Both the position numbers and the translations under genes were made by a program. From Lingula anatina (Eukaryota; Brachiopoda; Lingulata; Lingulida; Lingulidae), in the NCBI RefSeq assembly GCF_001039355.2, contig NW_019776126.1, positions 43,526 to 107,525 of the forward strand: a stretch of 64,000 nt of DNA. The letters run 5' to 3'. Position 1 is the first letter of the stretch. Each line of letters opens with the position of its first letter. Below, one piece after another: positions 12,601 through 24,639 of the stretch. The notes beneath the pieces are model-generated. The model saw nothing but the letters and a program-made list of their open reading frames with translations. It made no database searches and was not told where the DNA came from.

Positions 12601-15600
12601 ATGCAGGGATTTAAGTCAAATGATGATGCTTTGGTAAAAAACCTTCTCACCCTTGCCAGGCACATAGCAGCCTCCATTCGCACTCTGTAGAAACACTGTT
12701 CATTTTCAATGGTATCCGTCAGGGACATTCTAGTGGCAGGAGTAGGAAATTTTTCAAGTGCTTCAATTGCCTGATATGGAAAAGATGTAGGAGAAGAATT
12801 TGGTAAGCAAATTCTTTATTAGGCATTATATAAATTCATTTATTCACTTTTTCTTATTATTATTTCATTTATTATTATCACTTTTGCCATCAACATACTT
12901 TGGGTTTTAAACTGCTTACTAAGAAGACTGCTGTATATCTCAAACAATGTACACTAACCACATTTCTCTCCTTTAGTCAAGAAAAGAATACCCAATTTTG
13001 TGTATGTTAAAAATCAGTATTAGCCAGATTTCTACCTCAAGCTGTGCTACCACATCTCTTTCATATCTGAGCTGGTATTGCCACATGAAGTCTGGCTGCT
13101 CCCAGGTCACCTGCCTCAGGATTGTCATGTCTGCATCCACCCTCAACCATAACACAGGGGAGTCAGCACTGGAGAACAGTGAGACACATAAAACAATACT
13201 TGAACTATACATATTACAATATCTTCATAGCCATAACAGAGGGATGTGGACACTAGAAAACAATGAGACAATTTCCACTACCTAGTCTACCTAGTTGCAT
13301 GTAAACTGTCAAACAATTATAGGCAAAATTTGTCAATCCAACATAAAACTTTGCCTTCTACCTTGTTATAAAATAATGATAATATTGATTAATTCTTAAA
13401 ATATCTAACTTTATATGGCTTCAAATACTGAAATTACTCCTTACTCCATTGCACTAAGGTCCATGTCAACCTCTTCCCCAGTCATGAGAGGAATCTTCTT
13501 TTTCTTGTTCCTATCAAAATAATGTAGAATAACCAACTTAAAAATATTATTATGATAATAACATTAATACAGAATCTGCTATCCGTACAAAATGTTCAGC
13601 ATACACTCTAGTTAGTAAAAATTCAAAGGAACATCCAAACAGTGTAATAAAAATTATAAGTGACTAAATAAATGCAGTAAATTAAAAATCAAATTTGGTA
13701 CATCTTTTTAAATGATCATTACGACCAGGATTTTTAGTAAGTCACCAAATTCTTCATATATAACAAGTCTGAGACATTAAGATGCTACTTAAATTATGGC
13801 AAATGTACTTTATCTTTTTACAAATTTACAGCTCTATATGGTTTTTGGCTGGAAGATATACAAGGTATTGCTTCTCTATAACTCTTTAAGTCAAGCAGTG
13901 TCATTATTAATTAGTTAATTAATTTATTAATATGCTAGCACATTGGCTGAATTTTTTCATGATATAAAAAAATTGCCAATAGCAACCAACTGGGATAACT
14001 ATGAATTGTGTTAAATTCTCATTTATAAAATATATTTCCCATATTAATTATATACCAACTCAAGTGCTATCAAAAATGTTTCCTTAAAAAACTAATTGCA
14101 TACTAAGTAACTGTCAAACAGGAAAAGTGAAATCAGAACTCCCCAAATAATTGGTAGCATTTACATAGAACAAGTAACAATAAGCATGTTATTTAAACAA
14201 ACAATAAGACAATTGTTTTCATGAATTCGTAGTTTATAAAATAAACATCCTCACTCAAAATGACTCCTTTTCTTCCGCACATCATAGTATTTTCTGCAAA
14301 GTTTGTGTAGTAAAACAAAGCTTGGTCACTGTGCTTTTTAGACTTTTTTACTCACCAAAACACGGGTTTGACAGCCCGCCCCCCCCCCCTCCCCAAGGTC
14401 TTTTAACCTCATATCTTCTTGGTGATGACTTATCAACTTGACTGTCTTAGCCAAATATATTGAGAAGAGAAATATTTTACATATTCTTATACTAAAACGT
14501 TTCAAGTAACTCTCACATGTCAACCTAGCTTCCCAGAATAAAAGAGAAAACTTAACCAATTATTGCCTCAATAGACATTACCATTCCTAAATATATACAA
14601 ATACAAAGGTATTAGATCAAAGAGCCATTTTTGGGAACCAAGCCTACACACCTCCTGCTCTTTGAATGGCAAGTTATCTCAAACTTAGTTTTGTTTTCCT
14701 CTATTTTGAATGTGTGGTTAAAGGATCCATCCAACTCCTGTATAGTCATGGTCAGTGGGCCCTAGAATAGAAGTCAAGAAATAAATCACCCACCACAGCA
14801 ACTGATTACACCACCTACGTCAGCAATGACAACATAAACACCCTCAATAAATCTTGGACAAGTTAAGGACAGTACATTTATTGATACAATTATATATTGG
14901 TCTGTTCATGACAAGTTTCACATTTTCAAACTGCTTGGTTAAAAATAAATACTTCTTCTACTAAGAACTGAATATAATAGCAGTAAGTAATCAGATCCCC
15001 ATCATGACAACCGACATGTCACCCTACCCCAGCGATGACAAGATAAATGCTCACAGCAGTTTGCCTCAACAAAGCAGGTCAAAAACATGCTGGCTTTAAA
15101 AATAAACCCCTTTCTTTAAATCCTGCCCACAAAACTTGTTATGATGAATAAGTACACAAGCACTATAATGCACACTGCTTTATGTTTGTTATCACAGGCC
15201 AAATGTTACCACACTGTCAATTTATAACTTTGTAATTTAAAAAGAATACTTACCACATACTTCATAGCCCCCTTTGCATTCATATCCTGTTTCAGCTCTA
15301 ACTCAACAACATTTCTTTTACGATTAAATACAAAATTGCCAAAGAATCTTGCACAGCCACTCTGACGTCTGCTAAGAGTTAAGGTCTCTTTCACAGTTTA
15401 TAACTGATAACAATTTTAGATATTCTGGAAACTTATCAATAATATATATATTGTGTGTCATTTTTGAGTACAACAGAGTATTTTTTCATCCACTTAATCA
15501 CTAAAAGTAATTCACTCAAGATAAGAGAAAACATCAACAAACATAAAGAAAAGTGTTTTATGATTCATTACAGTTCACTGTACTTCACTCAATTTCCTTC

Positions 15601-18600
15601 TGAAAGGATACACCCACTGATCCAAAAAGACATTGATATCTTTTCCAGTAACTGTAGACTTGATTTTCAAGAACTGAAACATTAAAGCAATCTTGACTAT
15701 AGAAATACAAGAATTCGTTTTTTTGCTAAACATTTAGGATAATACAGTCATATATTACCATGCTATACCAATTTTTTATACATAATATTCACTTTTAAAA
15801 ACTAGATCGAACTTTTCATACTTTAAACATGCTTGATGTTAATGTATGCCGAACATCTGAATATGAAGGTTATTGACATTTATACTGAAAGTAAAGACTT
15901 ACAGAAGTCATTGAAAGTAACATATTTCCCCAGATGTTAAAATTGGGTTGAAACTTTTGTTGAGAGGCTTGAATGGCCAATGACAGCAACTTGTTCAGAG
16001 TCTGCAAATAAAACATTCGATTAATATTAAAAATCAAGTCTTTAAACAAATCATAATGAAAATTTAAGATTTACTTACAGTGGTAGGATTAAAACAGTCT
16101 AAAATGCTTAAGTATTAAAGCTAGTTTTAATAACAGCAGATATTAAAAAGGCCAATATATGCAAATTCTTGAAAATTGTAAGTTTGATTTAATTGATCCA
16201 ATAATTAGATGACAAATGAATATCAGAAGAAAAACAGAATAACCAATCTTCTTGGCATCACCCATAATTTTCGAACCAATTGCCTTACCAACATTATCCT
16301 GTTCTAAACTCATTAAAATACTCAACAATTATACACTTCAATGACACCTTCTTTCAGTTAAGCACCTAATTGTTACATGCATTTTCACATCCCATAAAAA
16401 CTCTGAGCAAGGTAAGCAGTGGAATTTGTCAAACAAGAAGGGAGGGCTATTTGAAAAGAAAATGGCAGAATGAAGAGAGCAATTTCTTATGAGAGATCAA
16501 TTTCTTTTAATTAAATTCTTTGAGGTTTTAATATCAGTCTGTATGTTAGAAATCTAACTGTATTAGACTTCACCTGTAAGAGCAGTTCTCTTCCTATTCT
16601 AATTTCCAGCATGCGTATAACCAGCATGGCTTTCCTCTCAAACATTGCCTGGTACCGCGGGGACACTGTGTGGGGGTGGTTCACAGGGAAATATAACTTA
16701 GCTGTGCTGTTTTCCTGAGCTGAAGGATCCAAGACAATCCCTGCCACCTGCTGCTCATACTCCTGAACACACTTCAGCTCCTGAAAATATAAAGCTTCAA
16801 GTGTGGACTTTCAGACAAAAAAGGGAAATATCTTAAACTTCAGAATTAATAATATATAACAAAAATCAGTTATAAATATTATTTAATTATGTACAAGTAG
16901 TGCATGCGTAACAAAATGTTCTACTTTGTATGAGAAAACTGGTGTTATTTCAATGTTATACTTCTAGAATAAGTATTCTTTGACAATTTTTCTTTTCAAA
17001 CATTTTCAAACATTTTTCATGCTTTAGGAATCTGATCACATACTAGTACAGATAATAACCTTGAATATGTCTCATTCAAGGCTAGATGATTAAAAAAGTT
17101 TTGTCTATGGCACAGTTAGTTAAACAGTTGTTTTGTTGAGTTTGCGCATCAAAAATAACTGAAGTCAAAACATTTCTGCCATACAAAAATACAATCAAAC
17201 TTCCACAAAGGTTAAAAACATACTCTAAATCAGAACCTAAAATACACATTGGGCGACAAAGGACAAATTAACCCTTACAACATTTCTCTCATAAGATTAC
17301 TAATGGAACTAGCAACAGGATCTTCCATAATGCACTTCATATTATTGATAACTTTAATTAATTCTTTAATTCTCAAAGTCATAGAAAGGAGCAAGATCAC
17401 TGTAAAAACCCACCACATCTAATGAAACAATGCTACACAGTATTGGTGGTATCACAAATGGTGGTCCCAGGTCTCACGTACTAGTAATTGTCTCCCTGCA
17501 TGCAATGGGGACAAACCCATGCTGTGACAGTCAAATATACACCACCACGCATTAATGTGTGACATGTTTTAACAGTAGCATAGCTCTGCCACCTTTTGTA
17601 GTCTCAATTATAAGGGAAATGCACTTTATCTAATTGCTTTTATGTCATATTGATCATTCTGACAATAAGATTGAGCTGATGTATGAAAACGTTCCTAATC
17701 TCAGCAGTGGTAAAGTCTGTGTGATTGTTCCCATTAACAACCCATCAATCAACATGCAGTTGTTAATGCTTTGATTTTTTATCTTGATTGTTAAAAATAA
17801 TTTTGCCACACACAGTGTCATTTTGTTCAGTCAATCACTGTGATCAGATTTATGGTGGTGGTGTTACAGTATTTTGTGAACCATTTATTTGCTTTTTTAT
17901 GGTTACGAAACTATGACATGTGCATGCACCCACCACGTGACAATCTAAATGCACACATGATTATGTGGAGTGTGAGTGTCATGTAGCATTGTGTTTGATG
18001 TGACATTAAAGGCTGTGCTACAAGCAATCACATGCTTGGAACAACATGCTATAAACTTGTTCTATTTTAATAGACTTAAAAGTATTAAGTCAATGTACAA
18101 TTCAATATACCTTAAAGCAAGACACATGAATAAACAATAAAATATATTGTAGTGACATAAAATTACAACAATTTCAGATACATGTAACAGCCCCAAAGTG
18201 CAAGTAAAGTTAATGAATGTTTTTGATTTACCTTTGCTATGTAATGCCTGTACTCATTGTTTCCAAATGCTTTCTTGATGTAAAGACTTGTCAAGTAGCC
18301 AGCTATTCCTTTTGGTAACCACTCATCATACCTGAAAAACAAATTGGATGTTGAACAGATAGAATCCCTGCAAAAACTTGCCGTATAGTTGATTCAAATT
18401 CAGCCCAACTGAAAATAAATTAATATCATCAAATATAAATAAAGAATAATTTGACCTTAATTACCAATCATGCTAAACAATCACAAAATTTCCTAAATTG
18501 TCAAAATATTTGTACTTATTTCACTAATACATAAACACTAAAACATGGCAAAAATTTGCATCTCTACAGACACCTGTCTTTAATTGCAAGTAATGTGCAG

Positions 18601-18790
18601 TTTGGTATTTTATCATGCTATCAAATATACTGCGTTGCAATTTTTTGTCAGAATGACTTACCAAGATTCCATGGCTATAAAACAGCCAAAAAACTGCTGA
18701 GCAATGGCGCCTGCCATGAGTGTTCTAGACACTGGAGTCTGGTCAATGATTCTGGCTGAGTGGAGGAGGTTGGTGCTGGAAATAGTACAA

Positions 18791-18838
<48 letters not shown>

Positions 18839-21800
18839 AAACACAAAAGAAATAGTGACACAATAAATACACTTAGTCATGGCTGTCATTCTACTATTAG
18901 CTAAATTTTATCCAAGCTGTTTAATCAAAAGAAATCAAGAGCATGTGAAATATTTATGAATAAAGTTTTAACAAAGATGTACCAATGCACAGGATTTTTG
19001 GTATTACAGCTTCTCTTACTCTTTACATCAAATGTATGTGTTATAAAGTCCATGTACATGACAGTATATCTTTTATCTCACCTGAATATTGTCAAAGTAG
19101 CATAGGGAGAAGCCTCAGCATAGGCCTGGTCCACAAACACCTGCTTGTAGCACGAGTATGGGTACCTGATTGACATCAGTTCTTCATAGAATTCAAATGC
19201 CTGGAATATATGAAATATGCCTTAAAGATATAAAGTATACCTATGAAAATGTCCCAAAGTCATATTTTCTATGTCTACCCAGTACATATCCTGCAAAGTT
19301 ATTTCAGATCAGACACTTAGAATGAAATAATAATATTGGTATAAAACATTAAATAGGGACAAGTGTAGGGACCAGTCTAGCAATGATTCTTGAGTTAGAG
19401 AAAACTGTTTTTTTTTCTCAAGAAAAACTTAATGTTAAAAAAAATCAGATATGATACTTTAACTGTTTATTAAATCTTCACTGCCTATTAGTCCTACATT
19501 ACCTCATGTAGATAAGCTGTAGAATGTTTGAGAATTGGCATAAGATGTGGCAGACAGAAGTGGGTCACTTCATGCATGTTGGGGTCCATCAGAATTTCAA
19601 ATGGTCTGAAAAATTGAATTACTTCATAATTATTTCATTTTATTAGTATAAATCATACTACAAATTATCACAAGTAATGTGCAATTTTGTATCAAATGCC
19701 ATCTTCAACAAGCTGACTCAAAATGTCATCCATGGCATTTTCAATAAAAAAATATATATAGAATAGAGTTAAATTCTTTAGGGAGTTTTAAGTAGAATCA
19801 ACCTCAAAATAATATGTTCAGTTTTTGCTAATTTTCCTAACCTACACATGGCTGACATTTTTCTAAAAAAAATACATCTGAAGCAAATAAAATGCAGCCT
19901 ATTCAAGTAATATTGGCAATGCACTATTCTTTATAAAAAAACAAACAGATCAATTATCCCAGTACAGAATATGCTTCACTCACCCTACAGCCAGAGCAAT
20001 ATTTGGTGCTGCAGTAGGTGTGGAGAGGAAATAATGGAATGTTTTCTTCTTCATGTCTGGTGTGTATACAGTTTCCACCAGATCCCCACATGATACTGCA
20101 GTCATGTTGACATCCACAGTGAACTCCAGCTTCCAGGTACATGGCTCAGAGTAGCTGTCGATGCATGGGAACCATAACCTGGCAAAACAATAGGGGTGCC
20201 CTGTTATCATAAAATTTTCAGATATATTAATTATTGTAATAATATGGGGATTCTGATCAGCAATTTGAAGCAGTGATAAAGTTTATACTACAGACTTTTA
20301 CAGTAATAACAGGGGCGGACCCAGAGATATTTTCTGAGTCTTCCAAATTATCCTTGTTGATCCATCCTCCATTTTTGACCGTCTTCTGACAGAAAAAATT
20401 AGATACCCGTCAACGCAAACTTGAAAATCTGACCGTCTTGTGGAAGACCCAGAAGACAGCCTAAATCCACCCCTAAATAAGATGTGGCTGTCTCACCACC
20501 ACTAAGATACTAATTGTTTTCATGTGAAATAAATATACAGGGCAAAGTGTGTAAATTACACAAAAGTCCACCTTTCAAAACAAAAAAAGAACAAAGACTG
20601 AAGACACAGCACTCTATGGGGTGGGGTGGGGCATAAATACAAATTCGAAATAACTGGATTGCCAGATAAATCCAGCAGATTTCCATCTCTAAATACACTA
20701 CCTTGAGGAGTCCTCACAGCCATATGTGAACAAATGTGCCCCTCTATCTGCCATAGACTGATTGCTGTCTGTCTCAGGGACTACAAACTTGATGCCACCT
20801 AGGGGGGTCTCCAAGGAAAACTCTATACTGACTCGCAATGGCTTCAATTCTACAAAGGATGAAAACAAGATGTTTGTATTAGTATGAACCAACAAATATG
20901 GTGTGCAAATGTTCTTTTGTAATGTTTTTAATAAAAACTGTGAAATTTTAAGAAGGAATGCTGATCTTTATATCAAATCCTACAATTATTGTATATTAAA
21001 TTGATTCACATATTTTAAAGATGCATACAAAGTCAATTTTTGGTCACAAAAACCAACCAAATGCCAGCATATAGTTTAAAGTAGTATAACTAAGATAATT
21101 ACCAAAAGGCATTGTTTAATTTTACCCGAAAATGATGTTTGAACGGATTTTTCTGCTGGCATTCTAAGCTGTATGTCAATGGGGCAGGAAAGTAGGTCAC
21201 GAAAGTAGGTTAAATTTACAACCAAAAATTAAAAGAAAGGAGCAGTCTAAAGGTCTTTTATGGCTGATCGAGTGATCTATTCAGTTTATCCCTTGGCATG
21301 TCGAATTTATTTAAGTCATATAAGAATCTAGTAGAAGTGGTTTACATGTGTTACTGGGAATCCACGCTCCACCGATGCTCGGTTCGTATGTACCTTTAAG
21401 AATGAAACAAAAAGAGAAGAAAAAGTCCCTGAATGGGCCATAATGAGTGGCACGCTTATTTTTTTATCCTATTTTTCCTGAAAAAGGAAAACAAAACAGT
21501 TTATTCTTCACTTTCAGTTTTGTTAATTTTTAAATTAAGGAAGATAAACATGTTTTAAATATGGTGACCTATTACCTACCTGATACCAGTGGGAATGCCT
21601 CAAAAGGCACCCTGATTGTAACCTCTCCATTGGCACAGTCCGGATCCACTGCTGCAGTAGCCGAGGCATGGCAACTCTCAAAAAAGTCTAAGTTTCTCCT
21701 GGACAAAAGAAAAATTAAATTTAAAACAATCCCACAATATCAGACTAAAAATGCAAGGTCAGAAAACGCATCATTTAATCTTTGTAGATCATCATACTTT

Positions 21801-22723
21801 GGGATAAAAAATGTTTCTAACCAATGATATCATTCAAATCCCATATCATTGTTATCTTTTTTAAGTTATTAATAATTACACAAATTTATTTCTTATTAAA
21901 GCACAACTAGTATTTGCCAAAAAGTTCATGCTTCAAGATGAAAGCAGCTGTACACCAATGCATTGAGAAGAAGAAAACCTACTGTTTGACATCCCCCTGG
22001 CAGATTTCCAGTGTAGGATCATTGTACAGGAATGGGGCTTCCCACTGGTCTTGAAAACATACTCTGTATATCCTTGAACATGGTTAAGGTGAATAATTCA
22101 TCAAAGAGAGGAAAATGACTGCTATATTTAATGGAGTAAATAAATAAATGATAATCACTGTATCGGTCTGCAAGTCAATAATTTGTGAGTGTAATTTATT
22201 ACAATTTTGATCCAATTTTTTGTCTTTCTGCAACAATATCAATGTAACAGTAGTTTCATTGTATATTCATTTTTTAGTCACATATTTATTTAATTATGAC
22301 TATGCTTTGAAGGTTATCCTTAACCACCTAGCATAAATATTTATCAGCTGACTGGCAGGATATTTCCTTGTTTGCAATTTATCTTGATTCTTCTAAGATC
22401 TTGCCTCAGAGGATAGATGACCAATTCAACATAACCCTAGAAATATTAAACATAGACAAAAATCTAATATATATATATATTAGATTCTTTTATCAAACAT
22501 ACATTAAGTATTAATCAAATGGTTTAAAGGATTAATATATGTGCCATCTATTTAAAAACAACATGGCTATACAAGTAAGAGTTTGAAAATGTTTATTCTT
22601 ATATGACTCTCTGACTACGGAAAGGAGAATCAAGATATTTACTAAGACTGATGTAATCTGTTATACTTACAATAAGCGACTGCAGCCGGAAATTAAATCC
22701 TGTTATACAGAGAACTTGATGAG
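6363..22723 (-). CDS. TAF2: TAF2, transcription initiation factor TFIID subunit 2 (near complete, 31 exons)
   Basis: TAF2 is a large TFIID subunit that contacts Initiator DNA and core promoters with TAF1 during RNA polymerase II preinitiation complex assembly. Exons 2 to 32 are recovered here (exon 1 uncertain). All junction phases agree and the model ends at TGA 6363-6365; with the candidate first exon it is 1287 aa, close to the roughly 1200 aa of vertebrate TAF2. The N-terminal two thirds has an M1 aminopeptidase-like fold. The segment aligned to HEXXH reads [11 protein letters not shown] and the downstream NEG position reads PKG, so zinc ligands and catalytic Glu are absent, as in other TAF2 proteins. 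The C-terminus has a Lys run and an alternating His-Lys tract typical of animal TAF2. Identity is certain. A 256-N gap (7987-8242) could hide one poorly conserved C-terminal exon. Confidence 0.95.
7987..8242. other. Assembly gap (256 N) in a TAF2 intron
   Basis: A run of N lies between TAF2 exons 29 (8377-8595) and 30 (7668-7808). A poly-T tract adjoins its right end, which may be why assembly failed. Confidence 0.98.
10101..14761 (-). CDS. TAF2: TAF2 exons 16-26, HEAT-like helical region
   Basis: Exons: 14652-14761, 13445-13510, 13036-13168, 12651-12770, 12299-12439, 12032-12142, 11749-11834, 11176-11292, 10906-11045, 10628-10697, 10101-10208. Landmarks: [58 protein letters not shown] [97 protein letters not shown]. 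These are the alpha-helical repeats of TAF2 that follow the peptidase-like part. All donors and acceptors are GT-AG and phases match. Confidence 0.92.
12218..12259. repeat. 24-bp tandem duplication in a TAF2 intron
   Basis: The 18-mer ACTAAGATAAGTTTCGAA occurs at 12218-12235 and 12242-12259 with a 6-bp spacer. It lies between TAF2 exons 20 and 21. Confidence 0.85.
15254..20178 (-). CDS. TAF2: TAF2 exons 7-15, degenerate M1 peptidase core
   Basis: Exons: 19984-20178, 19503-19605, 19082-19200, 18662-18775, 18232-18331, 16574-16780, 15903-16001, 15612-15673, 15254-15368. Landmarks: [104 protein letters not shown]. The 18662-18775 exon holds the inactivated HEXXH region. Its acceptor lies only about 18 nt from a (TA)n run. 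The intron 15369-15611 has U12-type signals. The 3.9-kb stretch between exon 7 and the neighbouring open sequence, and the 1.4-kb intron 16781-18231, show no further exons. Confidence 0.92.
15369..15611 (-). other. TAF2: U12-type (minor spliceosome) GT-AG intron in TAF2
   Basis: The minus-strand donor is GTATCCTTT at 15611-15603, the U12-class consensus. Ten nucleotides before the CAG acceptor is the branch-point-like ACCTTAAC (15384-15377). There is no long polypyrimidine tract. Using these ends joins DQWV to RQSGCARFF in frame, matching the WV.QSG order of TAF2 in other animals. A more usual donor would break this reading. Confidence 0.8.
18793..18836. repeat. (TA)n microsatellite beside a TAF2 acceptor
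   Basis: About 22 AT dinucleotides lie just upstream (minus strand) of the exon starting at 18775. The branch point and pyrimidine tract must lie in or between the repeat and the exon. Confidence 0.95.
20311..20474. repeat. Short MITE-like element, family A copy 2
   Basis: It begins AGGGGCGGACCCAG and ends with the near inverse CTAAATCCACCCCT. The interior matches 2735-2884 in the same orientation. It sits in the TAF2 intron between exons 6 and 7. No coding capacity. Confidence 0.65.
20702..22723 (-). CDS. TAF2: TAF2 exons 2-6, N-terminal beta domain
   Basis: Exons: 22671-22723, 22364-22436, 21983-22073, 21580-21698, 20702-20849. They encode in order [28 protein letters not shown]...YNDPTLE, a Cys/Ala-rich stretch ending [17 protein letters not shown], and [20 protein letters not shown]. 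These correspond to the first beta domain of the M1-like fold. The intron between the second and third of these (22074-22363) has no GT donor near the conserved boundary and is described separately as U12-type. The other introns are GT-AG. Introns near 21.0-21.3 kb and 20.3-20.5 kb carry dispersed repeats. Confidence 0.9.
21020..21324. repeat. Dispersed repeat, family B copy 1
   Basis: About 300 bp homologous to 26415-26717 in the same orientation. Shared blocks include CCAAATGCCA, TTACAACCAAAAATT, TCTTTTATGGCTGATCGAG and TTTATCCCTTGGCATGTC. It lies in the TAF2 intron between exons 5 and 6. No protein is encoded, and the class is unknown. Confidence 0.7.
22074..22363 (-). other. TAF2: Probable U12-type AT-ended intron in TAF2, apparent AT-AA termini
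   Basis: The minus-strand donor is ATATCCTG at 22363-22356, close to the AT-AC U12 consensus. The branch-like ACCTTAAC lies at 22090-22083, followed by CATGTTCAA. Joining GGA A from the left exon to GG ATA TAC on the right gives CKQGRIYRV, the same length and order as the conserved KQ.RIYRV of TAF2. That places the 3' end after AA rather than AC or AG. Neither a GT donor nor an AC acceptor gives this reading. Confidence 0.65.
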
Positions 22724-23087
22724 CTGAAACGAAGAAAATTAATGCATTTCTGATCATGGCAAAATAATTCTGAAAAATCCTCTGCAATGTTTATTGTGTA
22801 AGAACAGTAGAATAATGTGTAATATAATCTTTCTCACTCTGATGGTACACTTATCTGTTCAGAATAGTTTTTCTTGGTATGTGTGTATATATGTATAATA
22901 CAGTATTTATGTTTTCAATCTGCTTGAAGCTGATGAATAAACATACCCTATTCAAAATTTGTAGCTATATTTGCCAGTGCTATAAAGTCAATATTTCAAA
23001 GCATCTATGCCAGTAGAATTCATAACCTTGTCTGTTATATCAAAGATGTCGAACTTTCATTCTTGGTTGTAACTAAATTTACATTAA

Positions 23088-23270
23088 GAGTGCATTTAGA
23101 ACAGTGGACTTACAGATCCACAGATCAAATATGACAACCCACTGACTAAAAAGCTTGCTGCTTAATTAGACACTAAACAGATTCCCCATGGGAATTAAGC
23201 AACAAGCATTCAAGTAGGTTGGCCATTTCTGAGCCACAGATCTGTTAGTCTACTGTTCTAAATGCGCTCT
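23088..23270. mobile_element. Foldback MITE, family C copy 1
   Basis: Terminal inverted repeats of about 24 bp: AGAGTGCATTTAGAACAGTG on the left and its near inverse ending in GCGCTCT on the right. The interior contains a palindromic CCCCATGGG centre. There is no coding capacity. It lies in the presumed first TAF2 intron. A related copy with a conserved left end lies at 26717-26873. Confidence 0.75.
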
Positions 23271-24599
23271 AACACTGCTACATGTACTACTATATACGAG
23301 TATACTAAATTTCAATGCAGGTAGTTGTATTCAACGGACTTGCTCTTTGGTCATATTGATGAGTGAACGGATCTTTGCAAATCAACAGGCTTTTGTTGTG
23401 CACTACCTCAGTTTTCAATTGCACATGCTAGGTACTTGCCACAGATAAGTACCTAACACATATCAGGTACAAAACTTGTCTTGGGACAAATAAATTTGTT
23501 TCTAAGGACAGAAGTGTACAGCAGGTCTAAGGCAGAAAGACAGTGAAAAGAGTGGAAATGCCAAAGTACTTAATGGGGCTTAATTGTGAAAGCATGTGTT
23601 CCTCTTAGGCCCTGATCCATGCATACTGTGTGAATAATTATAATTTATAAGACAAATTTTAAAATGCTGCAGTAACTGTTTCAGTGCAGTTAGTAGGTAG
23701 ATCACAATCCGCTAGGGGCGCTACAGTCGTAACTGTCCACGGGCAGTGAAGTGTTAAACTGAAGTCGGCCTGCTGACAGTTTGCCTATGGAACCCCTTTT
23801 TTAAATCTCTCTTTTAGCGCTGCGTAAAAAAACTAATACAAGCCATTAACTAAATAAGTTGTAAATCAAAGAGTAAAATCCGGTCACATGATTTTCCCAT
23901 GTTGCAGTCTTTGACAAGTTTCGGTTCTGCTTGTTTTAAGTTTTGCCTCTACAAAATGCTAAAAAATTTCAGGTAAGTGCTGGTATCATCTTTTTGAAAT
24001 TTATATCCAGCAAAGTTTATGAAATTTGCTATATTATGTAGAAAAATCATGAAATTTGAAGGTTGCGAAGTATAGTTAATTTAATCCGCAATATTACATG
24101 ATGTGAAAATTACCACAGGGAAATAGCTCTGCCCTGATTAGTCACAGGCTATGTGAGCCAGACAATAGGCTGAGCACACAAAGACACACAGGGTGCTCTG
24201 CTGCGCCTGAGTGATCACTGCTGGTCAGTGGGCACAGGTTTTGAGCTGAGAAGTGTGGACACTTTTGGTGGATTTTTGCAGTTAAAAAACTTCAATATCT
24301 TTGTTGCTTGTAGGAATATTTAAAAAATTCCAAATGATTTCATCCGGTTTTTGCATTACCTTTCAGATGATATAAGTATTTTAATTTTCTGATCAGTTTG
24401 AAAATTTTTCTGATATACCTACAGTTAGGTGTGCAAGATTCATAAGTTCATGTTTCAATTACCCAGTTTATACGGCCTCTGTGTATCTGCTCGCTTGCCT
24501 TCCTTCTTCATAATTGCTTGCAATTATGTTTTCTATCACATCAAAAATGGTCTGGACTTTGTAAAATAGCCTTCTCGCTAATTATTCATTGCTTTTCAC

Positions 24600-24639
24600 C
24601 TGCAGAGTGGACCTCTGCCGCTCTGAGCGGACTCAACAT
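24600..24639 (-). CDS. TAF2: Candidate first coding exon of TAF2
   Basis: Reading from the ATG at 24639-24637 gives 13 codons and one leftover base before a GTGAAA donor. That phase fits exon 2 at 22723, giving ...HSAAHQVLCI. It lies about 340 bp from the ARFGAP1 start, as expected for a divergent pair. The peptide has no recognisable TAF2 N-terminal motif (other animals usually have a basic stretch then KL[AT]HQ), so another start may exist in 22.7-25 kb. Confidence 0.28.

Noticed and set aside
18662..18775. Active M1 metallopeptidase
   Set aside because: HEXXH and the downstream Glu ligand are replaced, as in all TAF2 proteins, so catalytic annotation would be wrong.
18658..18904. Tyr-Ile repeat proteins on both strands
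   Set aside because: Translations of the (TA)n microsatellite beside a TAF2 exon. The same holds for 34751-35025.
23885..23972. Possible 5' UTR exon of ARFGAP1 ending in AG|GTAAGT on plus
   Set aside because: A good donor alone is not enough; it would sit upstream of the presumed divergent promoter and no other evidence supports it.
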